Assembly (NCBI GenBank): GCA_016872795.1
Contig: VGYZ01000023.1
Span: 1 to 50,464, forward strand
Source: Planctomycetota bacterium
Lineage (GTDB): Bacteria > Planctomycetota > UBA1135 > GCA-002686595
Reading direction: 5' to 3'
Length of the DNA stretch: 50,464 bases
Part shown: positions 23,840 to 33,014 of the stretch, one piece after another
How positions within the stretch are numbered: the stretch's first letter is position 1
Layout: every line of letters starts with the position of its first letter
Notes under the pieces: model-generated
The model's database searches: none
What the model was told of the DNA's origin: nothing
Seen by the model: only the letters and a program-made list of their open reading frames with translations
Program-made: the position numbers and the translations under genes

Positions 23840-26800
23840 ATGTGGTCGCTGGCGGTGCTCGTCGCGCTTGGGGCGGTGCAGGAGGTTGAGTTTGGGCGGG
23901 AAGTGCAGTCGCTCTTGGAACGGCACTGCGTGGAGTGCCATGGCGCGGCGAAGAGCAAGGCGGACTTGCGACTTGACCTGCGCGAGCGGGCGTTGGCGGG
24001 TTCGTATGGCGGGACGGAGCGGGTGATCGTGCCGGGGAATGCGGCGGCGAGTTCGCTGTACACGCGGCTCTTGGCGGAGGACTCCGACGAGCGCATGCCG
24101 CACAAGGCGGCGCCGCTCTCGGCGGGAGAGATTGAGACGATTCGGCGCTGGATTGACGCGGGCGCGATGTGGCCCGACGAGCATGAGGGCGTCGACGCGC
24201 GCCGGAATCACTGGGCGTACCAGCGGCCCGTGAGGCCCGCAGTGCCGCAGGTCGAGCATGTCGAGCGTGTGCGCAATGCGATCGACGCGTTCGTGGAGGA
24301 GCGGCTCGAGCGGGCCGGGATCACGCCGGCGCCGGAAGCGAGCCGCGCGACGCTCGTGCGGCGGTTGCACCTCGACCTGACGGGGATTCCGCCGACGCCC
24401 GACGAGGTTGCGGCGTTCGAGAGCGACGCGCGCGCCGATGTCTACGAGCAGCTCGTGAGGAAGTTGCTCGCGTCGCCGCGCTACGGCGAGCGCATGGCAC
24501 GGCCGTGGCTGGATCTCGCGCGCTACGCCGACACGCAGGGCTACGAAAAGGACGCGCGGCGCTCGATGGCGCCGTACCGCGACTGGGTGATCGCGGCGCT
24601 GAACGAGAACCTTCCGTTCGACCTATTCTCGATCGAGCAGCTTGCCGGAGACCTGCTCCCGAACGCGACGCGCTCGCAGCGAATCGCGACCGCGTTCCAT
24701 CGCAACACGATGCTCAACGAGGAAGGCGGCACGGACGCGGAGGAGTTCCGCAGCGCGGCCATCATCGATCGCGTCAACACGACCGCGACGATCTGGATGG
24801 GCTCCACGCTCGCCTGCGCGCAGTGCCACGACCACAAGTACGATCCGTTCTCGCAGCGCGATTACTACAAGCTGTTCGCGGCGCTCAACCAGACCGCCGA
24901 TGGCGGCAAGACTCCGGAGCCGATGCTGCGCGCGCCGACGGCGGAGCAGGAGCGCGAGCTCGAAGCGATCGGGAAGCGCGTCGAGGAGCTCGAGCGCAAG
25001 CTCACCGCCGCCGACGAGGCGCTCGACCGAGAGCAGCGCGAGTGGGAGACGCGGCAAGCAGCGGAGCTCGCGAACGAAGTGCGCTGGAGCGTGCTACAGC
25101 CGCTCTCCGCCGTCGAGACGAGCACCAAGTATGTCGAAGCCACGCTCCTGCCCGATGACTCAGCGGCCTTCCGTGGTCCCGTTCCGGATCGTTGCGTCTA
25201 TGACCTGCGGCTCAGGGCCCCAGCTGGCGAGATTCGACTGCTGAAGCTCGAGGCGCTGCTCGACGGTGACCCTCCCGCGGGACCGGGGCGCACGACGCAC
25301 GGCAACTTCGTGCTGAGCGAATTTTCAGTGCGTGTCGAGAGTGTGGAGGAATCGAGAGACACCGAACCCATCGCGCTCGCCGCGGCTCTCGGGGAGATCG
25401 AGCAGTTGGACGGACCGTTTCGTGCCGCCAACTCGATCGATGGTCGTCCCGAGACCGGCTGGGCGATCGGTGGCGGCGTCGGCAGCGCGCGCGAGGCGCT
25501 GTTTGCGCTGGAGGAGCCCGTGCGGTTGGACGGTCAGCAGGTGCTGCACATCCAGCTCAAGTTCGAGTCGCCCTTCTTGCGTCATGCGCTCGCGCGTGTC
25601 CGGATTTCTGCGTCTGCCGACGCGCGCATCACGAGCCAACTGCTCTCGCCTGCGGCATCCGGCTGGCGCATGCTCGGCCCCCTAGGCGCGAGCAGCTTTG
25701 AGGAAGCTCGCGATCGAGCGTTCGATCCCGAGCGAAACCCCGCCGTTTCGCCGGACATTGGAGCGCGATCCGAAGGGCTCGCTTGGAGCGAAGCGGATGT
25801 TCGGCATCTCGATCTCTCTGACGATCGCTGTGCCTGGTACTTCTCACGCCTTCTCGAATGCGAACATGAAGGTCTGCTCGAGTTCTTCGTGGGTGCAGAC
25901 GATTTCGTGCGCGTGTGGCTCGATGGACGCCTGCTGCACGAGAGCTCGAACTACGCCACATTCACCGGTGCGCCGGCGCGCGTGCAGACTCGCCTGTCCA
26001 AAGGACGCCATCACCTGCTGGCCAAGGTCGTCAACGGCGCCGGACCGGGGGGATTCAGCTTCGAGTTCGGGCACAACACGGAGGACCGAATCACGCCGGA
26101 GATCGAGGCGCTGCTGAAGCTCGCGCCCCACAAGCGCAGCGCGAAGGAGGTAGGACGGCTCCGCGACTGGTACCGGCACGGACCGTCGATGCTCGGTTCC
26201 GCGATCGCGGACGAGCTCACGAAGCTGCGCCAGCGCCGCGACGAGCTCGAGGCGCTGCTGCCGACCGTGATGGTGATGGATGCGGTCGTGGAACCGCGCC
26301 AGAGCCATGTCTTCGTGCGCGGTAGCTTCCTCACGCCGGGAGAGCCTGTGGGAGCGGGAATCCCCGCGCTGTTCGGCGAGCTCCGCGACGACGAACCGGC
26401 GCGGCTCGCGCTCGCGCGCTGGCTTGTGAGCTCCGCGAACCCGCTCGCGGCGCGCGTGCATGTCAACCGCACATGGGAACTCTTCTTCGGTCGAGGAATC
26501 GTTGCCACGGGCCAGGACTTCGGCCTGCGCGGTGACGCGCCGTCGCATCCCGAATTGCTCGACTGGCTGGCGAGCGAGTTTGTCGCGCGCGGCTGGGACA
26601 TGAAGGCTTTGGTCGAGACGATCGTGACCTCGGCCGCGTATCGCCGCAGCTCGGATGTGCCGCGGGCGGAGTATGAGCGCGATCGCCACAACATCGAGCT
26701 CGCGCGCGGCGCGCGGATGCGCCTGGAGGCCGAGATGCTGCGCGACAACGCGCTCGCGACCTCCGGCCTGCTGGTCGAGTCGCTCGGCGGCCAGAGCGTG

Positions 26801-27325
26801 TTCCCGCCGCAGCCCGCGGGCACCTGGAACTCGGCCTACTCCGCCGACGACTGGCGCGAGAGCTCCGGCCGCGACGGGCATCGACGCGGCATCTACACAT
26901 TTGCCAAGCGCACCGCGCCGTATGTGACATTCCAGCTCTTCGATGCGCCGAGCCGCGAGATCGCGTGCACGCGTCGCGACCGCACGAACACGCCGCTACA
27001 GGCGCTCGCGTTGCTCGACGACCCCGCGTTCGTCGAATGCTCGCTCGCGCTGGCGCGGCGCATCGCTCGCGAGCGGACGGGGAGCGATGCGGAGCGGCTC
27101 GAGTGGGCCTTCCGTGCGTGCACGGCGCGCGGGCCGACAGCGAGGGAATCGCAGGCGCTGCTCGCGCTCTTGCGCGACGCTCGCGCGGAGTTCTCCGATG
27201 TCGCAAAGGCCAACGAGCGCGTCGCGTTGCTCGAAGACGGCCCTGCGGACTCGCGGGAGCTAGCTGCGTGGGCTTCAGTGGCGAGCGTGCTGCTCAACCT
27301 CGACGACACGGTGGTGAGGAACTGA
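23840..27325 (+). CDS. PSD1 and haem c domain protein (PSCyt1/DUF1549/DUF1553)
   Basis: Planctomycete-type exported protein of 1161 aa. A short hydrophobic leader is followed by a cytochrome-c-like domain with the haem motif CVECH (about residues 32-36) and its distal Met region (ERMPHKAAPLS). Next is DUF1549 (about 145-355: LHLDLTGIPPTPDEVAAF, RPWLDLARYADTQGYEKD, HRNTMLNEEGGTDAEEFR and CAQCHDHKYDP). A middle region holds a beta-sandwich resembling PA14 or carbohydrate-binding modules (VGADDFVRVWLDGRLL). The C-terminal DUF1553 domain contains NPLAARVHVNRTWELFFGRG and RRDRTNTPLQALALLDDP. Such genes are regularly paired with DUF1501, as here (2 bp gap), and often lie near sulfatases. Their reaction is not established; a role in polysaccharide use is inferred from context. 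Confidence 0.92.
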   Translation: MWSLAVLVALGAVQEVEFGREVQSLLERHCVECHGAAKSKADLRLDLRERALAGSYGGTERVIVPGNAAASSLYTRLLAEDSDERMPHKAAPLSAGEIETIRRWIDAGAMWPDEHEGVDARRNHWAYQRPVRPAVPQVEHVERVRNAIDAFVEERLERAGITPAPEASRATLVRRLHLDLTGIPPTPDEVAAFESDARADVYEQLVRKLLASPRYGERMARPWLDLARYADTQGYEKDARRSMAPYRDWVIAALNENLPFDLFSIEQLAGDLLPNATRSQRIATAFHRNTMLNEEGGTDAEEFRSAAIIDRVNTTATIWMGSTLACAQCHDHKYDPFSQRDYYKLFAALNQTADGGKTPEPMLRAPTAEQERELEAIGKRVEELERKLTAADEALDREQREWETRQAAELANEVRWSVLQPLSAVETSTKYVEATLLPDDSAAFRGPVPDRCVYDLRLRAPAGEIRLLKLEALLDGDPPAGPGRTTHGNFVLSEFSVRVESVEESRDTEPIALAAALGEIEQLDGPFRAANSIDGRPETGWAIGGGVGSAREALFALEEPVRLDGQQVLHIQLKFESPFLRHALARVRISASADARITSQLLSPAASGWRMLGPLGASSFEEARDRAFDPERNPAVSPDIGARSEGLAWSEADVRHLDLSDDRCAWYFSRLLECEHEGLLEFFVGADDFVRVWLDGRLLHESSNYATFTGAPARVQTRLSKGRHHLLAKVVNGAGPGGFSFEFGHNTEDRITPEIEALLKLAPHKRSAKEVGRLRDWYRHGPSMLGSAIADELTKLRQRRDELEALLPTVMVMDAVVEPRQSHVFVRGSFLTPGEPVGAGIPALFGELRDDEPARLALARWLVSSANPLAARVHVNRTWELFFGRGIVATGQDFGLRGDAPSHPELLDWLASEFVARGWDMKALVETIVTSAAYRRSSDVPRAEYERDRHNIELARGARMRLEAEMLRDNALATSGLLVESLGGQSVFPPQPAGTWNSAYSADDWRESSGRDGHRRGIYTFAKRTAPYVTFQLFDAPSREIACTRRDRTNTPLQALALLDDPAFVECSLALARRIARERTGSDAERLEWAFRACTARGPTARESQALLALLRDARAEFSDVAKANERVALLEDGPADSRELAAWASVASVLLNLDDTVVRN

Positions 27326-27327
27326 CG

Positions 27328-28743
27328 ATGGAACCGCGAGGCGTCCGCGCCGCACTCACTCGCCGCCACTTCCTTGGAGGCGCGTCGCTCTCGCTCGGCT
27401 CGCTCGCGCTGTCGTCGCTGCTGTCTGGTTCCGCTCGTGCTCAAGGATCGCCGCACTTCGCGCCCAAGGCGAAGCGCGTCGTCTACCTGCACATGGCGGG
27501 CGCGCCGTCGAGCCTCGACCTGTTCGATCCCAAGCCCAAGCTCGTCGAGCTCGACCGCCAGGCGATTCCGGAGAGCTTCACCAAGGGCGAGCGTTTCGCG
27601 TTCATCAAGGGCACGCCGAAGCTGCTCGGATCGCCGTTCCAGTTCGCGCGCCAAGGGCAGAGCGGTGCGCAGGTGAGCGAGCTGCTGCCGCACTTCGCAC
27701 GCATCGTCGACCGCGTCGCGATCGTGCGCTCGATGCACACCAAGGAGTTCAACCACGCCCCGGCGCAGGTGTTCGCGCACACCGGACACGGACGCATCGG
27801 GCGGCCGAGCTTTGGCTCGTGGGTGAGCTACGGGCTCGGGCGCAGCCACGACGATCTGCCGGCCTTCGTCGTGCTCACCTCGGGCCAGTTCCAGCCCGAT
27901 GGCGGCGCCGCGTTGTGGAGCAACGGCTTCCTGCCCGGCGAGCATCAAGGCGTGCGTTTTCGGCCGGGAAACGAGGGCGTTCCGTTCCTCGCCAATCCCG
28001 ACGGCGTGTCGCGCGGGCTGCGGCGACGCGAACTCGACGCGCTCCAGGAATTGCAGCGCGGACGCATGGACACCTGTGGCGATCCGGAGCTCGAAGCGCG
28101 CATCGCGCAGTACGAGCTCGCCTACCGCATGCAGACGAGCGTACCCGACCTGCTCGAGATCGCGCAGGAGTCGCGGGAGACGCTCGCGCGCTACGGTGCA
28201 CAGCCCGGCGAGCGCAGCTTCGCCAACCACTGCCTGCTCGCGCGCCGCATGCTCGAGCGCGGCGTGCGCTTCGTGCAGCTCTACCACTGGGGCTGGGACA
28301 GCCACGGCACGGGCGAGAGCGACGACCTGCTGCACTCGCTGCGGCGCCGCTGCGAGGAGACGGATCGCCCCAGTGTCGCTCTCGTGGAGGACCTCGCCGA
28401 GCGCGGCCTGCTCGATGACACGCTCGTGATCTGGGGCGGCGAGTTCGGTCGCACGCCGATGAACGAGGAGCGCGACGGCTCGAAGTTCCTCGGCCGCGAT
28501 CACCATCCGCACTGCTTCACGATCTGGCTCGCCGGCGGCGGCATTCGCCCCGGCGTGACCTACGGCGCGACCGACGAGCTCGGCTACTTCATCGCGGAGA
28601 ATCCCGTCGAGGTGCACGACCTGCACGCGACGCTCTTGCACCTGCTCGGCCTCGACCACGAGCGGCTCACCTACCGCAGCGAAGGCCGCGACTTCCGCCT
28701 GACGGATGTCGCGGGCCGCGTGGTGACGCCGCTGCTCGCCTGA
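27328..28743 (+). CDS. DUF1501 protein, Tat-exported
   Basis: Protein of 471 aa, partner of the upstream PSD1 protein. A twin-arginine signal is clear: TRRHFLGGASLSLGSLALSSLL, with a likely cleavage after ARA (residue about 38). The DUF1501 body shows YLHMAGAPSSLDLFDPKP, RSMHTKEFNHAPAQ, TGHGRIGRPSFGSWVSYGLG, LYHWGWDSHG and the strongly conserved VIWGGEFGRTPMNE followed by GRDHHPHCFTIWLAGGGI. The fold is related to alkaline phosphatase and sulfatase, but this family lacks a proven reaction. The ATG at 27328 lies 2 bp after the PSD1 stop, so the two are one unit. Tat export suggests folding with cofactor in the cytoplasm. Confidence 0.93.
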   Translation: MEPRGVRAALTRRHFLGGASLSLGSLALSSLLSGSARAQGSPHFAPKAKRVVYLHMAGAPSSLDLFDPKPKLVELDRQAIPESFTKGERFAFIKGTPKLLGSPFQFARQGQSGAQVSELLPHFARIVDRVAIVRSMHTKEFNHAPAQVFAHTGHGRIGRPSFGSWVSYGLGRSHDDLPAFVVLTSGQFQPDGGAALWSNGFLPGEHQGVRFRPGNEGVPFLANPDGVSRGLRRRELDALQELQRGRMDTCGDPELEARIAQYELAYRMQTSVPDLLEIAQESRETLARYGAQPGERSFANHCLLARRMLERGVRFVQLYHWGWDSHGTGESDDLLHSLRRRCEETDRPSVALVEDLAERGLLDDTLVIWGGEFGRTPMNEERDGSKFLGRDHHPHCFTIWLAGGGIRPGVTYGATDELGYFIAENPVEVHDLHATLLHLLGLDHERLTYRSEGRDFRLTDVAGRVVTPLLA

Positions 28744-28761
28744 GCGAACGCGCCGCCGCCG

Positions 28762-30175
28762 TCACTTGCGCGCGGGCAGTGTGTACGAGTGCAGCACCGT
28801 GCCGTTCGGCTCCAGCCGCGCGCGATTGCGTCCGCCCTCGGCCGCCGGCGCGTTGGAGCGCACGAACTCGACCTTGGTGTCTTCGGGCGCGACGACGAGG
28901 CGCAAGTAGCCGGGGCTGCCGAGGATCGTGCCGGAGCGATAGCCGTATTCCTCGGCGCTGCGCGTTCTGCCCTGCGGGTTGCCGGGCTGCGGCAGGCACT
29001 GGTACGCGATGCCGTCGAACTCGGAGTGAACGAAGATGTGATCGTGCCCGGGGAAGACGGCCTGCACGCGGTGCTCGCGCAGCGGCATGTGGATGGGCTT
29101 GCCCCAGCCCGGACCGTTTTTCTCGAAGCCGTCGCTGCCATCGGCGTTCTTGCCGTCCCACTCGAAGCAGGGCGCGCTCTCCGCGCCGCCGCGCGGTGGT
29201 GTACGAGAACGGATCGAGCGCCACGAACAGCGCGTCGCCCCACTCGAAGGCGTAGTAGTTCGAGCTATGTCCGCCGTCGTTGCCGGTGCGCCCGCTGTAC
29301 ATGCCGCCGTCGGCGACGAGCGGTGGCGGGAAGCGCTCGACGCGCATCGCATAGGACCACTCGAGGACTCTGCCCCGGCCGTGCCCGTACTCGCCGTCGT
29401 GGTTGCCGAGCACCATGGAGAGCGGCGCGGAGTGGCAAGCGAGCCCGAAGTAGTGGCGCTGGGCTTCGTACTGCGCAGCCGAGTTTCGGAAGCGCGGGTA
29501 CTTGTCGGTCATGAATGTGTCGCCGAGGTCCACGAGGAAGTCGGGCCGGTCGGCAACGATGTTCTCGAGCGTGCGGACGCAGTGCGTCGGATCGATGTTG
29601 CTGTCGAGGTGCGAGTCGGCCTACACGGCGACGGTGAATGTCGAGCCCTTCGCGCGCTGCGTCACGAAGCGCCGATCCTCGCTGGCGGTCGCCTGCTGCG
29701 CGTCTGCGCCCCGCGTGTGCAGCATGTAGTGAGACTCTTTGTCAGGCACGAGCTTCTCGAGCTCAATCACAGCCACCTTGCCGGGTCCGCACGCGAGCGG
29801 CTCCGTCGCGAGCTTGCGGCTCTCGCCCGCGCGCCAGTACTCGATGCGAATGCCGAGCGGCTCGTGCACCTGCACGCTGAGCGTGACGCCCGTTGTGCCA
29901 TCGGGCGCGTGAGCAGCGCGTTGAACGCATGCGCGGGCACCTCCGTGTGGAAGGCCTCTGCTTCGCGCTGGCCGCCCCCGCCGCCTCCACCTTGTCCGCC
30001 GCCGTTTCCGCGTCCCTGTCCGCCCTGACCGCCGCTGCCACCCTGCCCGCCGTTCCCGCGACCACTCTCGTCATGGCCTTGACCGCGACCGGAGTCCTGC
30101 GGTGTGGCGCGCGAGCAGCGCAGCTCGAGTTTGGACGAGGCGAGCGTGGTCTCCCGGATGGCCTCGAGCAGCTCC
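28762..30175 (-). pseudogene. Decayed metallophosphatase (calcineurin-like) gene
   Basis: Remnant of a secreted metallophosphoesterase whose pieces lie in different frames. Reading 5' to 3' on minus: a Gly-rich segment and FHTEVPAHAFNALLT, a frame change near 29908-29912, a fibronectin-like domain (TTGVTLSVQVHEPLGIRIEY), and a TAG stop at 29623-29621 exactly where the family has a residue before ADSHLD. The metal-binding segments DFLVDLGDTF and VLGNHDG are still readable. Near 29195-29205 the frame changes again, and by my recollection of the family about 50 residues including the central His-His motif are missing. The last piece has FEWDGKNADGSDGF and VFPGHDHIF and ends at 28762. Several independent lesions argue against a functional enzyme; clustered sequencing errors are the alternative. 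Confidence 0.75.
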
Positions 30176-31996
30176 GCGCGCGTCGACGGGCTTGCTCGCG
30201 GGCTTCGGCATGAGCGGCACCTGCCACGCGTTGGTCCCGCGATAGGCCTGCGGCAGCGGCACCTGCTGCTGCCGCGCGCGAATGCCCTTCATCATCGTGA
30301 ACTCGAGCGGCGCGTGGGGGAGCCCGTCGGACTCGGCGTACAGCCACGGGGCATCGTGGCGGATCGTCATGTGCGGAGCGAACGGCTGGAACGGAGCGGC
30401 CTGCCACGGAGCGTCTCCCTGCTGGCGCTTGCCACCGCCACCACCGCGCCTCGGCTTGTCCCCGCGACCGCGGCGCTCGCCGGGCTGCCCGGGCTCGACG
30501 GGCGGCGCGGGCTGCGCCGGAGCCTCGCCAGCCTTGGTCGGCATCTGCGCGCGCACGGCGACGAGATACGCATCGAGCTTGGCGAGGAGCTCCTGCACCT
30601 TCTCGGGCTTCTCGCGTGCGACATCGTGGCGTTCCTCGCGGTCCTTGGGGATGTCGTGCAGCGTCACCGCGCCGCTGTCGTAGTTGCGCACGAGCTTCCA
30701 CTCGCCGAGGAAGATGGCCGAGGCTGGCCCGCCGTTGTCGAGGTCGTAGTGCGGGAAGTGGATCACGATTTCCTCGCGGGTTCGCGCGATCTTGCCCGCG
30801 CCCGTGCTGCGCAGGACCTGCGCGAGGCTGCCGCCTTCGACCGCGGCGAGCGCGTCGATGGCCCGCGGCTTCGCGAGCGGCGCTCCGGCGAGCTCGAGCA
30901 GCGTCGGCAGCAGGTCCATGCATGTCGCGCGCTGGCCGCACAGCGTTCCGGCCGCGATGTCGGGCCCTAGCGCGAGGAACGGCGCGCGAATGCCGCCTTC
31001 GCGCACGCTGCCCTTGCCGCCCGAGAGCGGCGGATTGGGGCCCGGGCTGTTGCGCCCCGCGTTGCCAGCCTGATTGCCGTGGTCGGCGCTGTAGAACATG
31101 TAGGTGTTCCTGGCGATGCCGAGCTCCTCGAGAGCCGCGAGCACCTGCCCGATGGCCTGGTCCATGTCGCGCGCGCCTGCAGCGGACGCGAGCGTCTTGC
31201 CCGAGAGCCGCGGCAGCGCGGCCATGGTCTCCGCGTAGCTCTCCGGCGTCGCCTCCTCTTCGGTGCCGACGCCGTAGTGCGAGAGCTGCAGGAAGAAGGG
31301 CTTCCCGGCCTTCACCTGCGCCTTCATGAACTCGATGCCGCGCGCGGTGATCGCGAAACACTCCTCCGGATTGGGCGCGCCCGGCTCGGGGCCTTGGTTC
31401 GTGTTGGGCCCATCGGACTCGTCGAATCCGCGGCGCGTCGGGTCGATGCGACCGATGTGCCACTTGCCGAAGTGTGCAGTGGCGTAGCCCTGCCGCTGCA
31501 GCAGCGCGCCGGTGGTCGGGACCTCTTCGGGCAGCTCCTTGAGAGGAGCCGGCGGCACGACGCGTTGGCTCGCGTCGGAGGCGTCCTCGCCGCTGCCGCG
31601 GCGCTCCTTGCCGCCCTCGTTGGCGTAGGTCATGTGCAGCTTCGCCGGGCTGATGCCGGTGAAGAAGCTCGCCCGCGACGGCGTGCAGCGCGGCGCCGAG
31701 ACATAGAACTCGCTGAAGCGCATGCCGTCCTTGGCGATGCGCTCGAGGTTGGGAGTGAGGCCGGCGGGACGCGCGTGACTCGGCTCGGCGCCATCCATGT
31801 CCACCGATGTCGAGGACCAGCCGTGGGCCTCACCGAGGATGAAGACGAAGTTCGGCTTCGACTTGCCGCTTCTCTCCTCGCTCTTCGCGGTCGAGAACGG
31901 CAGGGAGGCGAGCAGCGCGAGCGCTGCGAGGAAAGCACGCTTGATGCGAGGGACTCCACGGCGCCGCAGGCCGGCGCGACGCGAGATCGAACTCAG
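30071..31996 (-). CDS. Formylglycine sulfatase with truncated YHYH-type tail
   Basis: Secreted sulfatase that would hydrolyse sulfate esters in the periplasm after Cys-to-formylglycine maturation. The activation motif is C-T-P-S-R (Cys about residue 104), followed by ASFFTGISPAKLH. KWHIG and SADHGNQAGN are also present. No ATG precedes the conserved N-terminus. The GTG at 31804 would cut off the signal peptide, yet the frame stays open to a CTG at 31996 and encodes a good signal (KRAFLAALALLASLPFSTA) plus PNFVFILGEAHGW. That CTG overlaps the upstream TGA as CTGA, so I infer a non-ATG coupled start. After about residue 500 comes the beginning of a YHYH-type domain (QQQVPLPQAYRGTNAWQVPL), which is lost by a frame change near 30172-30182. 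The catalytic part looks intact. Confidence 0.75.
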   Translation of the reverse strand: MSSISRRAGLRRRGVPRIKRAFLAALALLASLPFSTAKSEERSGKSKPNFVFILGEAHGWSSTSVDMDGAEPSHARPAGLTPNLERIAKDGMRFSEFYVSAPRCTPSRASFFTGISPAKLHMTYANEGGKERRGSGEDASDASQRVVPPAPLKELPEEVPTTGALLQRQGYATAHFGKWHIGRIDPTRRGFDESDGPNTNQGPEPGAPNPEECFAITARGIEFMKAQVKAGKPFFLQLSHYGVGTEEEATPESYAETMAALPRLSGKTLASAAGARDMDQAIGQVLAALEELGIARNTYMFYSADHGNQAGNAGRNSPGPNPPLSGGKGSVREGGIRAPFLALGPDIAAGTLCGQRATCMDLLPTLLELAGAPLAKPRAIDALAAVEGGSLAQVLRSTGAGKIARTREEIVIHFPHYDLDNGGPASAIFLGEWKLVRNYDSGAVTLHDIPKDREERHDVAREKPEKVQELLAKLDAYLVAVRAQMPTKAGEAPAQPAPPVEPGQPGERRGRGDKPRRGGGGGKRQQGDAPWQAAPFQPFAPHMTIRHDAPWLYAESDGLPHAPLEFTMMKGIRARQQQVPLPQAYRGTNAWQVPLMPKPASKPVDARGAARGHPGDHARLVQTRAALLARHTAGLRSRSRP

Positions 31997-32763
31997 TTGT
32001 CCCGGCGTCCGCCGCCAGCATTTCCACCTTTGCCGCCGCCGCCCGCGCTGCCGTTCGCGCCGCGACCCGCATCGCGCCCGCGGTCCTCGCGGTCCTTGCG
32101 AGCGTTGTATTGCTCGAGCTGCTCCGGAGTGAGGATGCGCGCGAGCTCCTCGCGCTCGACGCTGCGCGCTTGCTCGCGGGCGATGCGGTAGGCGTCGCGC
32201 TCCATGCCGGCCTCGCGCTGGGCGCGCAGGTCGTCCTCGATCTTCTCCTGCGCGATCCTGTGCGCGCGCAGGTCGTTCACTTGCGCGGGCGTGAGACCGA
32301 GGCGCTCCGCGAGCTGCGTGAGCCGCTCCTCCATACGGTCGAGCTCGCGCTGCTCGCGCGCGCGGGTCGCTTCCTCGCGCTCGGCGGTGCGAAGCGCCTC
32401 GAGCGCCTGCTCGACTTGCGTGAAGACCTCGCCCGGGGCCGGCGGGACCTTGCCCTCGACTTGCAGCTTGGCCGCCGCCGCCGCGGCAACCTCTTCGACG
32501 CTCGTCACCGCCGCGCGCGCCTCGCCGACCGGGCGTCCTTCGAGCGCCTCGACGCGCGCCCGCAACTCCTGATTTTCGCTGCGCAGGGCCGCGACCTCGG
32601 TCTCGAGGCCGCTTGCGACCGTCGCCGCTTCGAGAGCGGGTGCCGCGACGATGGAGCCGGAGCTCGAAGCGGTGGAATGGTGCTGAGCACGGGTGACGAA
32701 GAGGGCCGTGACAGATCCCGCGATGGTCGCGGCGAGCAGGGTCGGGAGCAGAGTTTTTCCCAT
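31993..32763 (-). CDS. Exported helical LTXXQ-like protein (Spy/CpxP type)
   Basis: Protein of 256 aa from the ATG at 32763. An N-terminal hydrophobic segment (LLPTLLAATIAGSVTALFV) acts as signal or anchor. A Ser/Ala-rich linker is followed by a coiled coil (ETEVAALRSENQELRARVEALEG). A long charged helical region then carries two LTPxQ-type motifs, GLTPAQVNDLRAHR and ILTPEQLEQYNARK, as in Spy/CpxP periplasmic chaperones. The tail is Gly/Asn/Arg-rich. A TTG at 32802 would add 13 residues. The stop codon overlaps the inferred sulfatase start, so the two may be translationally coupled. A chaperone or sensor role for the exported sulfatase is inference only. Confidence 0.75.
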   Translation of the reverse strand: MGKTLLPTLLAATIAGSVTALFVTRAQHHSTASSSGSIVAAPALEAATVASGLETEVAALRSENQELRARVEALEGRPVGEARAAVTSVEEVAAAAAAKLQVEGKVPPAPGEVFTQVEQALEALRTAEREEATRAREQRELDRMEERLTQLAERLGLTPAQVNDLRAHRIAQEKIEDDLRAQREAGMERDAYRIAREQARSVEREELARILTPEQLEQYNARKDREDRGRDAGRGANGSAGGGGKGGNAGGGRRDN

Positions 32764-32829
32764 GGTGGGCTTGCGGCTAGGGGCCTGAAGACTGCTCTCC
32801 AACCCCTGTGAACCATCGCGGTGACGCTC

Positions 32830-32835
32830 ATTCTA
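32830..32835 (-). promoter_or_regulatory. Candidate -10 for the LTXXQ-sulfatase unit
   Basis: TAGAAT on the minus strand, a 5 of 6 match to TATAAT, sits about 66 nt before the ATG at 32763. No convincing -35 is visible. Confidence 0.4.
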
Positions 32836-32998
32836 GCCCGCACCGCCGTTCCCCCATACGCCCGTCCAGCGGCGCTCGGGTGAGAGTCTGCACGCGCCAT
32901 GCCCCATCGGCGGCGAGGGGGCGCGGCGCCCTTGGCCGCGAGCACGCCGAGGCGCGTCACACGCGGCTCGCGCGCTACCCGCGCGTGCGCGCGCGGGC

Positions 32999-33004
32999 TA
33001 ATGT
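32999..33004 (+). promoter_or_regulatory. Candidate -10 close to the second sulfatase start
   Basis: TAATGT is followed by 10 nt and the ATG at 33015, predicting a leader of only a few bases. Confidence 0.4.
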
Positions 33005-33014
33005 GCACGACCGA

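Noticed and set aside
32808..33014. Upstream extension of the second sulfatase
   Set aside because: The in-frame extension is Arg/His-rich and would bury a good signal peptide that begins at 33015.
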